Source: Acanthochlamys bracteata (Eukaryota; Streptophyta; Magnoliopsida; Pandanales; Velloziaceae). Taken from it: a stretch of 64,000 nucleotides of DNA. The stretch's first letter is position 1. Every line of letters begins with the position of its first letter. Positions 1-10,771 of this stretch are shown one piece after another. Both the position numbers and the translations under genes were made by a program. The notes beneath the pieces are model-generated. The model worked only from the letters and a program-made list of their open reading frames with translations. It did not search any database and had not been told where the DNA came from. The stretch lies in assembly GCA_019914995.1 (NCBI GenBank), contig CM034132.1:7611524-7675523 (forward strand), given 5' to 3'.

Positions 1-494
1 CCTAAATTCTTCGGAGGATTTATGATATTAGTAAATCTAGTAAACAATTGAGTAATAGACTCACCTCGGCTCATTTTGAAGTTTTCATACTCATGCATGA
101 GTAGGTTTACTCTGGTTTGCTTTACTTGTGTGGTTCCTTCATATATTATCTCTAGTTGATCCCATATTTCTTTTGCAGTGATACAAGCACTGATTCTGTT
201 GAACTCATTTGGATCCAGGGCGTAGTAAAGAAGAATCATGGCTCTGTCATTCATTGATATAAGCTTGTTATCTTCATCGGTGTATTCACGTTCTGTCTTT
301 GGAATTCGTATTCTATCTGGACCGGTCTTAGTTGGCACGATTGGTCCATCGCGTATGATTTTTTCGAGTGTGAAATTTTGTGCTCGAATGAAGATTGTCA
401 TCTTTATTTTCCAGTAGCCATAGTTGGTTCCATAAAAAAGTGGTGGTTTGTTGGAGGATCTTCCTTCAAAAGCTATAGGAACAAGATTAGTCAT
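1..494 (-). CDS. Sirevirus element A gag, N-terminal part
   Basis: The reading frame begins at 494 on the minus strand with MTNLVPIAFEG and is nearly the same as the gag opening at 14,282. It covers the UBN2-type gag domain, with the NYGYWK motif, the DPNEFNRISAC stretch and the LLMHEYENFKMSRGES stretch. Gag is the structural protein of the virus-like particle. The frame leaves the window at position 1, so the zinc knuckle is not seen. Confidence 0.85.
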   Translation of the reverse strand, partial: MTNLVPIAFEGRSSNKPPLFYGTNYGYWKIKMTIFIRAQNFTLEKIIRDGPIVPTKTGPDRIRIPKTEREYTDEDNKLISMNDRAMILLYYALDPNEFNRISACITAKEIWDQLEIIYEGTTQVKQTRVNLLMHEYENFKMSRGESITQLFTRFTNIINPPKNL

Positions 495-542
495 AAGAAT
501 TTTTTATCTCAACGTTGTTAGACCTTTGATTTTTGGAGGCCT

Positions 543-554
543 GCTCTGATACCA
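543..554 (-). promoter_or_regulatory. Primer binding site of Sirevirus element A
   Basis: On the minus strand TGGTATCAGAGC follows the LTR end by two bases. It is complementary to the 3' end of plant initiator tRNA-Met, the primer used by most plant Copia elements. Confidence 0.85.
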
Positions 555-556
555 AT

Positions 557-1938
557 TGTTAAATCTCAGCCGGCTGAAATCAGTTATGTAACCTGCAAAC
601 AGTGAATGTTAGAGTGTTTGATGACTTAGGTAAAGAAAATAGTACTCGGAGTATTTAACGTGGTTCGGCAAAACCTCTTTGCTTACATCCACGGATGCTC
701 TATCATAAGAGTCAAAGCTTCACTAAATCTTTAATAAGCTACATATACACCAAGAGCAAAATGCTTCACCAAGCACTCTTACTCTTACAGAATTTCTTCA
801 CCAAGACAACCCTTCACAGCCTACTGGACACTACTGTCCCTCTGGCTGATATGCTAGCTCTATTACAAGGTTTAACAACTTCCACCAAGCTCCAACCGAG
901 CTTCTTTACCTGATGCCTTGAGCACCCTGTCACATAACAGTATGAGGTTATAAGAAGGAATAAATGTTAGGCACAGGATCTATCTCATGATGAATGAATG
1001 TTTTCAGGAGTTTCCTTATTGAGATGATCAGATAGTTGCTGAAAAAGATATCTTTAGTGTGATCAGCAGCAAGGTTTCATTTGATTGAGTGATAACGTTG
1101 TCGAGCTGTTGAGTTTTTGTATGTCTTCGTTCGTTGATTACATTCTTCTATTTTGCTCTGCCTCCCTTTTTATAGAATTCTATCTCTATGCAGGACGATT
1201 CTTCCCGTTGATGAAGATTGCCGTTGGCGCTCTTTTTGCGCTTGTAGACTTTTAAGACAGAGAGGAGCAGTTTGTTTAACGGTTAATCAACCGCTTCCAC
1301 GATCACTTTCGGCTATTTTGCTGCAATATTTTCATGGGCATTAAATGCAATGTGAAGAGATTTGAATTTACCCGCCAGTGATTTTGGACTTGATTCAGCT
1401 AAGTTGTTGTTTGAAATATAAGAACTGAGTTGGCTTGTCCAAAGTAAATGCATCTCAGATTGTCTGCTTTGGATTTGTTTGACTTTGGCAGTCTTGACTT
1501 GATTAGTCAAACTTAGTTGTATGATTTCCTTTCTTTCCTTGATCATTGAGCTTTCCCTTTTTGTGAAGAGAATGAATTTTTGCTCGTTGTGGATCTTGTA
1601 TCATCTGATTTGTTTCAGTGAGTTGTAAGTTCAGAAGATCTTGAAATGAAAAGTTTGAACAGGAGTTTTGTTGTTGAATCCAATACTCTGTTTTGTGCAT
1701 TACAGAAAAGTCTTCGTATGCTTCAGTAGTTTAGTGGCTGGATGTAGTGTGACTATAGGATCTTCTGTTCTGTATGCTGCTTGATTAACGGTAGCAGAGT
1801 AGCTGGCTGTTTAATGACTGTTATAAAATAAGATTGATTTGTCTAATCCTGCAAAACTTGATTTCAAGTTATTGGTTCAATATAAATCATAATTTTTAAT
1901 TCATTGTTATTATCAAAATTAACTTGAAAGTTCCAACA
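557..1938 (-). repeat. 5' LTR of Sirevirus element A
   Basis: Read on the minus strand, the LTR opens with TGTTGGAA at 1,938 and closes with TAACA at 557, giving about 1,382 bp. It aligns along its length with the LTRs at 12,782 and 21,612. It carries a TATAAAAAGGGAG box at about 1,164-1,177 and an inverted-repeat motif of the GCGGTT/AACCGC type at about 1,278-1,293. It also holds a roughly 33-bp stretch near its start that is present in the 12,782 LTR and absent from the 21,612 LTR. Confidence 0.88.
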
Positions 1939-2750
1939 TATTCTATCAGATTTTCTACAGATTTTTAAAACGTCTTCGGATTGTTTTTAAAAGATATTCG
2001 GGATCACATTTGAGGGACATAATATGCAAGTTATAGCTAGCTTTTGGATTGGATTAGACTTTCTAATGTATGGATGGGATCTTTCGGATGTTTTATTTTG
2101 GTTAACTCTTTCGGTATTATATTTTTTCAACAGTTATATTAGAGCCGATGATTTGACTAAAAGTTCGATGCACGTAATAGCTTTCGCTGACAGTGGGTGA
2201 GCAGATTAAGAGTAGTGTAACTCACATAGACTTCCGTAAGGTATCAGCGAGGATTTGGAGCAAGTTGGACTCTGATGGCTAACTCTTAGTTACGCAGACG
2301 GTGTGTAGGTGAAGCGACTGGCGCATGTTATAGCTCTAGTTGACAATGGGTGAGCAGATTAAAAGCAGTGTGACTCACTTGAGCTTTCGTAAAATGTGAG
2401 TAAAGATTCGAAGCAAGTTGGGCTCTGATAGCTGGCTTTTGGTGTGCAGTAACGGTGCTCGAAGCCCAAGTGGCTGAGATTTTAAGCGATTGACATATTT
2501 GGTACGCAATAGAGTACTCAGATGAGAAAAATATGAGCGACACTCTTGAGGAGGAGATTGTTGGATTAAAAGTGAGTAAATTAGTCCCACGTTGAATAAA
2601 AATAAGATAAAAAAAAGAGTTAATATAGTAGAGAGTTTCATAATCTATTGGTTTAAGTTTTTTGGTTGGATTGGACTTTCTAGTGTAGAAATCGAATCCT
2701 TTCAGGTATTTTATCTTGATTAACTCCTCCGGTATTATATCTTCCCAACA
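1939..2750 (+). mobile_element. TRIM-like miniature LTR element, family II, copy i
   Basis: A small LTR element without coding capacity. Parts in order are the end of a 5' LTR (about 2,043-2,132, its start lost to the Sirevirus insertion), a primer-binding-site-like stretch at about 2,133-2,146 resembling TGGTATCAGAGC, an internal region of about 400 bp made largely of diverged repeats, a polypurine tract at 2,546-2,558 and a 3' LTR at 2,559-2,750. The two LTR ends match each other clearly. A second copy in the other orientation starts at 5,109. The stretch 1,939-2,042 does not match the 3' LTR and is unexplained. Confidence 0.65.
2559..2750 (+). repeat. 3' LTR of family II TRIM-like element, copy i
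   Basis: The 192-bp LTR opens TGTTGGATTAAAAG, directly after the purine tract TTGAGGAGGAGAT, and closes CTTCCCAACA. The last 90 bp are repeated at 2,043-2,132. On the opposite strand, 5,109-5,297 is a full-length match. Confidence 0.7.
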
Positions 2751-4769
2751 AGAGAGAACCTGTTTTTGTGAGATAAGATGTTTTACTATGTTTATTCATA
2801 TGTGACTGAGTGCAAGCATCTTATAACATTGCTAAAAAATCATTGTATAGAGAACCTCTTAGTTCTCTGATCTGATAGTTACAGGAGTAGGTAGGCTGTC
2901 AAAGTTGGTATAGGCTTTGGCTAACATTTGTGTAGTAGCTGGAGGAGCTGGAGGGACTTGGTTAAGTTTTTAGGAAGCTATTAAAAGTTTGCTTTATGAA
3001 GTAGTTATGCTTAAGGTGGAGGCGTTTGGCAGAGCATTGAATCTCAAAGTCGTAACGTTGGTGAACGTTAGTGGAAATCATTTGAAAGCTTTTGAGTGGT
3101 TGTGAACACAGGCAGTAATGTTGTCCAATCACGTAAAAATCTCTATACTACATCTGCTTTATTGTTTCTTTGATTTGTATTCCCTCGCTGCTGTGATAAC
3201 TTCTAGAGTGGAGGAATCTGGGCTGCGCCAATTGACTGAATTTGAATGAAATTTTATCATAAATATATTTGAAGTTTTAGGGAGGATTTGGTAGTGATTA
3301 TAGAATGAACTTTTCTTAAAAATAAAATATTTTTGTTTTATTTTGATAAACGAGCTCTACTAATATGACTTAAAATAATAATAAAAATAAGTAAAAATAA
3401 GATCTTACTACGTAAAATATTTTTATATTTTCTAAATTTTTAAATAAATTTTATAAAATATTGTAAAAATTTATTGAAAAATATAAAATAAAAAATTGAT
3501 AAAGAGATTTTCAGATAACCGTTGCCAAACATCACCTAAACGGTAAGAAACTCAATTCAACCCATAGTTGTCAATAAGGCATGTTTTAATTGTAAGGAAT
3601 TCAACTTCTTCTCTCTAGATTTTGAGTTTTGTCATTTTATTTGTTTCGATTATCAATCATCGCTTCCACTTCTATACTAAATTCTACTTTCATCAAAATT
3701 TAACTTATAACTTCACTTCTATTAAATTTTATTTTTTACCGAATTTTACTTTTATAAAATTCTCTTTCGTAAAACTCAATTTTATGTAATTAAAAGACGC
3801 ACAGCGCATGCTTAGCTAGTATATGTGCCCACACGGAATCTAACAAGACAATCGAAGTAAAATGCGTGGACGAAGACTTGGAATCTATTCAACAATGCCA
3901 TCGGAGAGGTAATTATTCACTCTGAAGTATGAATTTCACAAATTGCAAAATCATAGCTAGTGACGCAGACTGCCTTGTTGCGCTCATCGCAATTGAGTGG
4001 ACAGTGCCACTCAAAACAACATGTACGGATTGGCAGGACGCGCTTGCATTCAGAACTCACAGCACTACTATATCCCTGACTTTGAGGATGATATGTTCCC
4101 AATGGTAGAGCTTAGCTACATAAGCTTGTAGAAGAGGATGTAAGGAATGCTTTTTTTCTTGTGCTTTATCACCTAAAGTTTATGAAATTAAACATAAAGG
4201 ATTGTGATGACATGAACATAAAGTACTGCAGTGGCGAAGATGAAGATCACATAAAATTGGAGATGATTAAGGTAGTGTTAAGCAATACTTATTACACTAT
4301 TTTTATTTTAAAATATTTTCATAATTTTTAATATTTTTTACGGTATTTAAAAATTTTAAATTTTTGAAAAGTACATGTAAATCAAATATCGTACATTTTT
4401 TATATGTATAACTTTATTTTTTTGGGATAAAAAAATTGAGTTCATTTTTCAAAAAGTTAAAACATAAGCTTCACTTCAGAAATTTTTTTATTTTAAGCAC
4501 TTACCAAACAGTCCCTAAGTCTTGGGCTGTTTGGCTTTGCATATCAAAAAAACAGCTTTTTAATTTTTCATTCCATATTTTTCAATATATATTTTATAAG
4601 TATTTTAAAAAAAATTTAAAATTTTAAAAAGTGTAGAAAAATTCTACGTAGTGAGATCTTTTTATTGCATATTTTTATTATCTTTTTGAGTTAAAAAAAA
4701 AGCTCATTTCTCAAAAAGGACAAAAATATTGTCAATTTCAGAAAAATTATATTTCATAAGCACTCCCAA
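2751..4769. other. Gene-free stretch with MITE-like repeats
   Basis: No coding region is recognised. Three AT-rich copies of the window's common MITE-like family lie here, at about 3,275-3,540 (forward), 4,285-4,520 and 4,525-4,765 (reverse). They carry the shared core around the ACTACGTA motif in varying states of decay. The stretch 3,545-3,790 is T-rich low-complexity sequence. A cysteine-rich open frame at 3,917-4,102 was considered and not accepted. Confidence 0.5.
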
Positions 4770-5108
4770 ACGCTCTCAAGACAGTGCCATCGGGACTAAC
4801 AAACTGTCCAAATTTAATCTTTTTAATACTTTCAAGAGAATTACAGCCTTCAAAAGGTCTCAAATTGCTTTTTTGCATCTATGCCAGGCTTACAGCTCTC
4901 ACGTTCTTGGATTTAATCTTCACTAGCTTTGTTGAGGTGCTGCAAAATGTTAGCAATTTAATTAATTTGCCTGTTGACTTACATTGGATAAACCTACCCA
5001 TCTTAATATGTCATCTGCAAACATTACTTCACTGCCGGTTAAGTGGCGAAACTGCCTATCTTAGAGATACAAGTATTAATTAAATGGATTGATGATAGAC
5101 TATTATCT
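4770..5108 (+). pseudogene. NLR (CC-NBS-LRR) pseudogene, first LRR piece
   Basis: Conceptual translation from about 4,770 gives LRR text of the RPS2/RPS5-like type. It reads VPSGLTNCPNLIFLIL, then a TALTFLDL stretch, then VLQNVSNLINL and a degenerate LRDTSI. These match the NCPNL, LxxLDLS and LPxSVSNLVNL signatures of plant CNL leucine-rich repeats. No NB-ARC domain is seen upstream and the frame is not maintained for long. The piece stops at the LTR of a TRIM-like element at 5,109. A further LRR piece in the same orientation resumes at 8,766, so the 3.6 kb between them is best read as insertion. I infer a decayed disease-resistance gene; the family call rests on a short match. Confidence 0.5.
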
Positions 5109-5795
5109 TATTGGGGAGATATAATACCGAAAAAATTAACCAAGATAAGACATTTGAAGGATCCGGTCCATACACTAGAAAGCCCAATCCAACCCAAAAT
5201 CTTAAGCTAATAGGTTATGAACTCTCTAGTATATTAACCCCCTTCTCATCTTATTTTTATTCAATATGGGACTAATCTACTCACTCTTAATTCAACAATC
5301 TTCCTCTCAAAAGTGAGTCACCCATATTTTTTCCTCATCCAAGCATCCTATCGTGCACCAAGTACGTCGATCGATCAGAATCCCAGCCACTTGGTCTCGA
5401 GCACCGTCACTATACACCAAGAGCTAGCTTTCGAAGCCCAACTTGCTCCAAATCTATACTCACACATTCTGGAAGCCCATGTGAGTCATATTGCTCTTAA
5501 TCTACTCATCGCATTACCAGCTAGAGCTATAAGATGCGTCGTTCGCCTCGCTTACACACTATCTGCGCAACTAAGAGTCAGCTATCAGAGCCCAACTTGC
5601 TCCGAATTTTTCTCACACCTTACGGAAGCCTTATTTGAGTCACACTGCTTTTAACCTGCTCATCGCACTACTAGCTAAAGCTATAACATGCGTTGATCAT
5701 CTCGTTTGCGCAACTAAGAGCCAAGCATCAGAGCCCAACTTGCTCTAAATCTTCGCTCACAACTTACGAAAGCTTTATGTGAGTTATGCTGCTCT
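5109..5795 (-). mobile_element. TRIM-like miniature LTR element, family II, copy ii, truncated
   Basis: An inverted relative of the element at 1,939-2,750. On the minus strand a purine tract at 5,298-5,310 precedes an LTR running from 5,297 to 5,109. The internal region, 5,311-5,795, holds diverged tandem repeats. The other LTR is missing, because Copia sequence begins at about 5,796. No coding capacity is evident. Confidence 0.65.
5330..5795. repeat. Tandem repeats of about 150 bp inside the family II element
   Basis: The motif GCCCAACTTGCTC recurs at 5,436, 5,590 and 5,733 (spacing 154 and 143 bp). Each time it is followed by a CTCACA...GTGAGT block, a CTACTCATCGCA block and an AGCTATAA block. 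The same units lie in reverse complement inside 2,150-2,545. Open frames in this stretch are by-products of the repeat. Confidence 0.75.
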
Positions 5796-8036
5796 ATCTC
5801 CAAGTCAAGACTAGCTGTTAAATCCAAAACCACACGTATAGATGACATCTTAACAACGGGAGAAAAGATTTCATCGAAATCAGTACCTTTCTTTTACCTG
5901 AATCTCTTAACAATCAGTTTAGCTTTATAATGTGGTTGGGAAGAATGTTCTTCTTACTTCACTCTGTACACCCACTTGTTCTCTAAAGCTCTTTTTCTCT
6001 CAGGTAACTTCACTAGCTAAAAAATGTTATTCTCATATAACGACTTCATCTCATTTTACATAGCCTCAAACCACTTTTTCTTATGTTCATCTTTCATGGC
6101 CTTTACATAACATTTGGGCTCTCTCCCGTCAGTCATTAAGACATACTCATCAACATAATATCAATTGGAAGATTATCGGTCTCTACTAGACTTCCTGAGT
6201 GGAATCTCTGGTGGTACATCTACTGGGACATGTGACATTGGTGACTACTCGTGAATAACATCACTCACCTCAATCTCTGTAGGCATACCAATATCATCTA
6301 TATCATGCTGGTTCTCCTAAACTTCTTCTCCAATCTGTGCTAGCACATGCGTTGAAGGAATTGGATCCAACTGAACTAAACCATCAGTACATCGAGGAAT
6401 TGGTATATCTATTTTCTTGATGTCACATATGGTTTGGTTTTCCACAAACACAACATCTCGGCTTCTGACAAGTTTCTTCTGTACAAGATTATAAAATCTA
6501 TAGCCCAACTCATCATGTCCATAACCGAGGAACACACACTGTCTTATCTTCGCATCAAGTTTAGATCTTTCATCTTTGAGAAAATACACAAAAGCCAAAT
6601 ATCCAAAGACGCGCAAGTGATCATAAGAGACATCCTTGGCTGACAAAATTTTATCTAGAATATCAAAATCTAAAGGAATACATGGTGTGAGATTTAAAAC
6701 ATGCACAATTGTACTCAAAGCCTCGCCCCAAAAAGAATTTGATAACTGTGCTTATGAAAGGAAACATCTCACCCTTTCAATTAGTGTCCTGTTCATTCTC
6801 TCAGTTAAATCATTCAGCTGAGGAGTCTTAGGATGTGTCTTTTGATGTCTAATGCTCTATTGTTTACAATACTCATCAAAAGGTCCAAAATACGCACCCC
6901 ATTGTCAGTTCTAATACATTTCGACTTCAAACCAGTTTCTCTTTCAACTAAAGCATGAAATTGTTTAAGGACATCCAACACTTGGTCTTTCATTTTCAAG
7001 GTATAGATCCAGGTCTTTCTTGAATGATCATCAATAAAAGTTACAAAATAAAAAGAACCACCAAGTGTTTTTGTTTTCATAGGGCCACAAACATCAGAAT
7101 ATATTAAGTCAAGTATACCTAGCTTTCTTAAAGGAGGGGATATCTTAAATGCAACTCTGGTTTGCTTTCCTGCCAAGCAATATGGACACTTCTTCAACAG
7201 TGCATTCTTCATTCCAAAAAGGAGATTTTTCTTGGCCAAAATCTGCAAACCCTTTTCGCTCATGTGACTAAGTTTGTTGTGCCAAAACTCAACAATAACA
7301 TCACTATTAACTGCATTGATAATGGAATCGGATATCTTTCCTTGCATCAAATAAAGTGACAAGCACTTTCTGCCTTTAGCCACAACCATAGAGCCTTTAG
7401 TCAGTTTCCACTGACCATCACTAAAGGTGTTACAAAATCCCTCATCATCAAGTTTGCCTGTAAAGATCAAATTCAAACGAAGGTCAGAAATATACTTAAC
7501 ATTTTTCAGAGTCAAAACGGTACCATTGTTCGTCTCCAAGCACACATCTCCTACGCCAATAGCTTTAGTTAAGCCATCATTATCCATCCTAACACTTCCA
7601 AAATCACCAGATGTGTAAGATACAAAGTAATCCTTTCGAAATGTAGTATGAGTGGAGGCACCACTGTCAATCACCCAACTAGTCTAATGAGAAGCAAAAT
7701 TGACAACATCATCATCATACAAGATAAGAAAGTCATCTATGACAGTAGCAATTTTATCAACCTCATTATCATTAACCTTTTTCGTTTCCTTACTCTTGTC
7801 ATTTTTGTTGTCCCTTTTCAACTTATGATAGTATTTCTTTATGTGCCCCTCCAGACCATAGTAATGACATTCAATATCAGCAAATTTATTAGACTTGATT
7901 TTACTTCTGTCTCTGTTCTTCGAACCTCTGCTCTTACTCCTTCTTTCTTCTGTAACCAAAACTTCTGACTGCAAAGAGAAACCCTGTGACTTTTTTTGTC
8001 TAAATCACTATGTAGAAAAACAGTCTTGACGTCCAC
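5796..8036 (-). mobile_element. Copia element C, internal fragment with permuted order, no LTRs
   Basis: A decayed minus-strand Copia piece of the same general type as the element at 29,117-34,198. In minus-strand order it holds a short reverse transcriptase scrap (about 7,985-8,036), the gag tail with a CCHC-like knuckle (about 7,690-7,975), the protease with a DSGAS motif followed by the GAG-pre-integrase and integrase core (about 6,820-7,680), the integrase C-terminal part (about 6,320-6,720) and the start of reverse transcriptase (about 5,796-6,030). It is broken in several places. No LTRs are visible, and a scrap of reverse transcriptase sits at the gag end, where it does not belong. Confidence 0.8.
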
Positions 8037-8040
8037 ACTA

Positions 8041-8374
8041 AAAGGATTGGATCCTCACACTAAAAGGATTAGCCAACCTCTTAGGAGTTAGCATCCCCCA
8101 CTTATAAGCACATACTCATTCTAGCATCCAGCCATTGTGGGACTATTAAATGGCGTGGATTGTTAAGCCCACTAAGTCAGGGTTCATTTGGCCCAACCAA
8201 AGGCGAGTTGCTGGCCCATCTTCAAGTTAGCTAGCCTATTTTTCACTTGGACATCATTCCAAATCACTACGCTATTAATCTGGCCCTAATCCACCAAGCT
8301 AGTCCGTCTTTTACTCGGGCCCATCAAGTCCTACACGCTACTAACCGAGCCCAGCCTAACTTGGAGGCCCAACA
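8041..8374 (-). repeat. 3' LTR of family I TRIM
   Basis: Opens TGTTGGGCCTCCAAG on the minus strand directly after the purine tract. It matches the partner LTR to about 8,041, where the Copia C fragment begins. Confidence 0.8.
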
Positions 8375-8429
8375 ATCTCCCCCTAGCAACACGCCGGATG
8401 GCTTCATCTTACCGGGCTCTGATACCAAG

Positions 8430-8765
8430 TGTAGGATCGAATCCCCACACTAAAAGAATTGGCCAACTTCTTATGAGTTAACATCTCTCACTTATAAGCA
8501 CATACTCATTCCAACATCCAGCCAATATGAAACTATTAAAGAACATGGGCTGTTAAGCCCACCAAGCTAGGGTCCACTTGGCCCAATCCAAGGCGAGTTG
8601 TTGGCCCACCTCCAAGTTAGCTAGCTCGTTTTTCACTTGGGCACCATTGCAGATCCCTACACTACTAATCCGGCTCTAGCCTACCAAACTAGTCAGTCTT
8701 TCATTCGGGCCCATCAAGCCCTACACGCTACTAAATCGAGCCTAGCCTAACTTGGAGGCCCAATA
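8430..8765 (-). repeat. 5' LTR of family I TRIM
   Basis: A direct repeat of 8,041-8,374 with the same order of blocks: CACACTAAAAG, then CATACTCATTC, then AAGGCGAGTTG, then CTTGGAGGCCCAA on the plus strand. It ends with CTACA before the primer site. Confidence 0.82.
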
Positions 8766-9545
8766 TATCCCACCTTTAGGTGCTTCGAGTTTTGGATTGT
8801 CGTATTGCTATGAATCTTGGAAAGACATATGCGTTGGTAGTTCCATGAGGACTTGAAGAGGTTAGGAAAATTTTTGAGAGTACCCAATATCCCTCTGGGT
8901 ACTGTTTTAGGTCTTGAAAGATTATCTCGCGTATTCACCTGTATCAGTATTAGCTATCACTATCCAACAACTAAACTACATTTGCTTCTTTCAGCTTTTC
9001 TCATCATCAGCCATGCTCGAACGGGCAGCTTTTGCGAAGTCTTTTGTAGCAAGTAATTAGACATTGTGATGGATTAGAGGAATTGATATTAGAGAGCTCT
9101 GCAACTATGAATTTTCAAGTGCTAGAGCATTTGGTTTTGCGATTTGACGCAATCGCACAACATTAAGTTGGAATTGAATAAGCTGCTGAGGATGTTCATG
9201 TAGGTCTTCAGACAATAGAAATTACCAAGCGTGACCAATTGAGAAATGTCTCATGGGTGTCTCACCTCCCATTTCTTAACTACTTGTATATTTCTGACCC
9301 CAAGACAATGATACGAAAGATATAGCTCAAGTTGCAGATGTCTGATTCTGATCTTTATAAAACTTAAAACTCTGGAGCTAACTCAATTGCCGAGCCTACA
9401 AAGCATATGCAGCAGTTCACAAGGCTCGAACTCTCTATAGCATTTGGTTGTATACCACTGCGGTACCTCAAGGACCTACCCTTTCATCAAGGTAGAATCC
9501 CTAAAAACTCGTCTCCTTCAAAAATAGTCTCCTTCAAAATTACAC
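8766..9545 (+). pseudogene. NLR (CC-NBS-LRR) pseudogene, C-terminal LRR piece
   Basis: Translation in changing frames gives the C-terminal LRR pattern of plant CNL proteins. It shows LRVLDC near 8,785, an LEEL-type stretch with FQVLEHLVLRF near 9,075-9,140, then KLKTLELTQLPSLQSI near 9,365-9,410, a LVVYHC-type stretch near 9,445 and LPFHQGRIPKN near 9,480. The LxxLxLxxLPxLxSIC and PxLxxLPF signatures are typical of the last repeats. Several stops and frame changes interrupt the text, so it is a pseudogene. It continues the LRR piece that ends at 5,108. The carrier protein would have been an intracellular pathogen receptor; only the recognition end is left. Confidence 0.6.
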
Positions 9546-10771
9546 GAAGTGTAGCACTTAATGTTCCCTTTTTTTAAATTAAAACACACATCAACAAAGT
9601 GTAATGTATGTCTAAGTAGTACATATTAGAGTGTACCGAGCAGATGGCACAAATACAACTTGTATGATGCAATCATTTGGAAACAATGGATTTCAGAATT
9701 TTTTTAGTTAGTTGATTCAATTTTCTTATTTTTCATAGGATTGAAATTTGGAAGATATTAAAAATTGAGAATTTGTTCCGTAGTGAAGAATTTCACTATT
9801 TAAGGAGTAAAGAGAAAGGAGAAAGTGAGAGATGAAGACAGTTTCTGATGATTTTGTGATTCCAGATCACTACTATTTTGCACGATGATGTTACTTTTGA
9901 ATGATTTATATTGATGCATCCTTGAGTATTTGATTGTAGCACTATTAAGTTTGAGCTACTTCCTTCACGTATAACAATTTCAATGAAAGGCATCTACGCA
10001 AACAAATCTCACCATATTAGTTCACTACTCAACTTAAAAATCCACATTATTTCTGCTCATTCTTGTTAAGGTCTTGTGAACTTATAAATCCACATAATTC
10101 TGCTGATTGTTGTTAAGGTCTTGCGCCGTTCTTAAGATGCAGGTGATTCTCACTTTGATTGCGGGGGTAAAAAAAAAAAGAAGCTTGTTTCAATAGGCAC
10201 TCCGTACTACAAAGGAGAAACAAGTGTGATTGAATATCTTCATATACATGATGAGTTAGTATTACTTGCACCCTTAAAACAAAATTTTACCCAGCAGTTA
10301 TGAGCCTCTCTATTTAGAATTTGACTATTTTTTAAAAGGTACTTTGAAATGGTGGTAAATTATCTATCATTATAGCAATAAGGTCCATTGCTGATGAAGC
10401 GGCTTACCATTGTTCTGGCTTATTGGATTGGTATATAGCATATGGTTTAGCTTGGAAATTGCAGATTTGAATTGAGAAGTTCTGGCTTTGAAATTGTCGG
10501 CAGGTATAACAGATGCAGTATTTTCTATTGACAAATTGTGGGAGTTCTAATCTGAAGGATTAAGACATCAATAACGCATCTGAAGCTGTTTACTCTGAAA
10601 TGTGAATGTTAACAGGAGATCGTTCGGGAAAGTTATAAGAAATTGTATGATATCAAGCAATTTCTTGGTACAAAATAGGGAATAGTGCTCGAGTTTGTTT
10701 CATCTACACTGGCGCAACGAAAAACACTGAGAACAAAATTTTGGCTGTAAAACTTCCAGAGATCTAGGCCA
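9546..10771. other. Intergenic stretch, nothing recognised
   Basis: No gene, element or tandem array could be recognised here. It includes the 3' flank of the SDR gene, which ends at 10,772 on the minus strand. Short open frames have no protein-like pattern. Confidence 0.5.

Larger units (their letters stand above)
1..1938 (-). mobile_element. Sirevirus (Copia) element A, 5' part, running off the left edge
   Basis: A minus-strand LTR retrotransposon of the Sirevirus (SIRE/Maximus) branch of Copia. Visible parts in element order are the 5' LTR (1938 to 557), an initiator-tRNA-Met primer binding site and the first 494 bases of gag. The LTR, the primer site and gag match the fuller copy at 12,782-23,018, which assigns the family. 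The rest lies outside the window, so completeness cannot be judged. No break is seen in the visible gag. The right boundary falls inside the 5' LTR of a TRIM-like element that resumes at 1,939, so this copy inserted into an older small element. Confidence 0.9.
8041..8765 (-). mobile_element. TRIM element, family I, complete in layout
   Basis: A terminal-repeat retrotransposon in miniature on the minus strand. The 5' LTR runs from 8,765 to 8,430. It is followed by the tRNA-Met primer site TTGGTATCAGAGC (8,416-8,428), a spacer of some 30 bp, the purine tract GCTAGGGGGAGAT (8,375-8,387) and the 3' LTR from 8,374 to about 8,041. The internal region is only about 55 bp and codes for nothing. Such elements depend on proteins of other LTR elements. 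The LTRs look some 10-15 per cent apart by eye. No clear target duplication is visible. A relative lies in intron 11 of the branching enzyme gene. Confidence 0.82.

Noticed and set aside
1153-1700. Open frames in the Sirevirus A LTR
   Set aside because: They lie inside an LTR and their positions are explained by its promoter and leader sequence.
3917-4102. Minus-strand open frame of 61 codons with seven cysteines
   Set aside because: No signal peptide, no known cysteine spacing, no neighbouring exon. It may be chance or a relic, so not called a secreted peptide.
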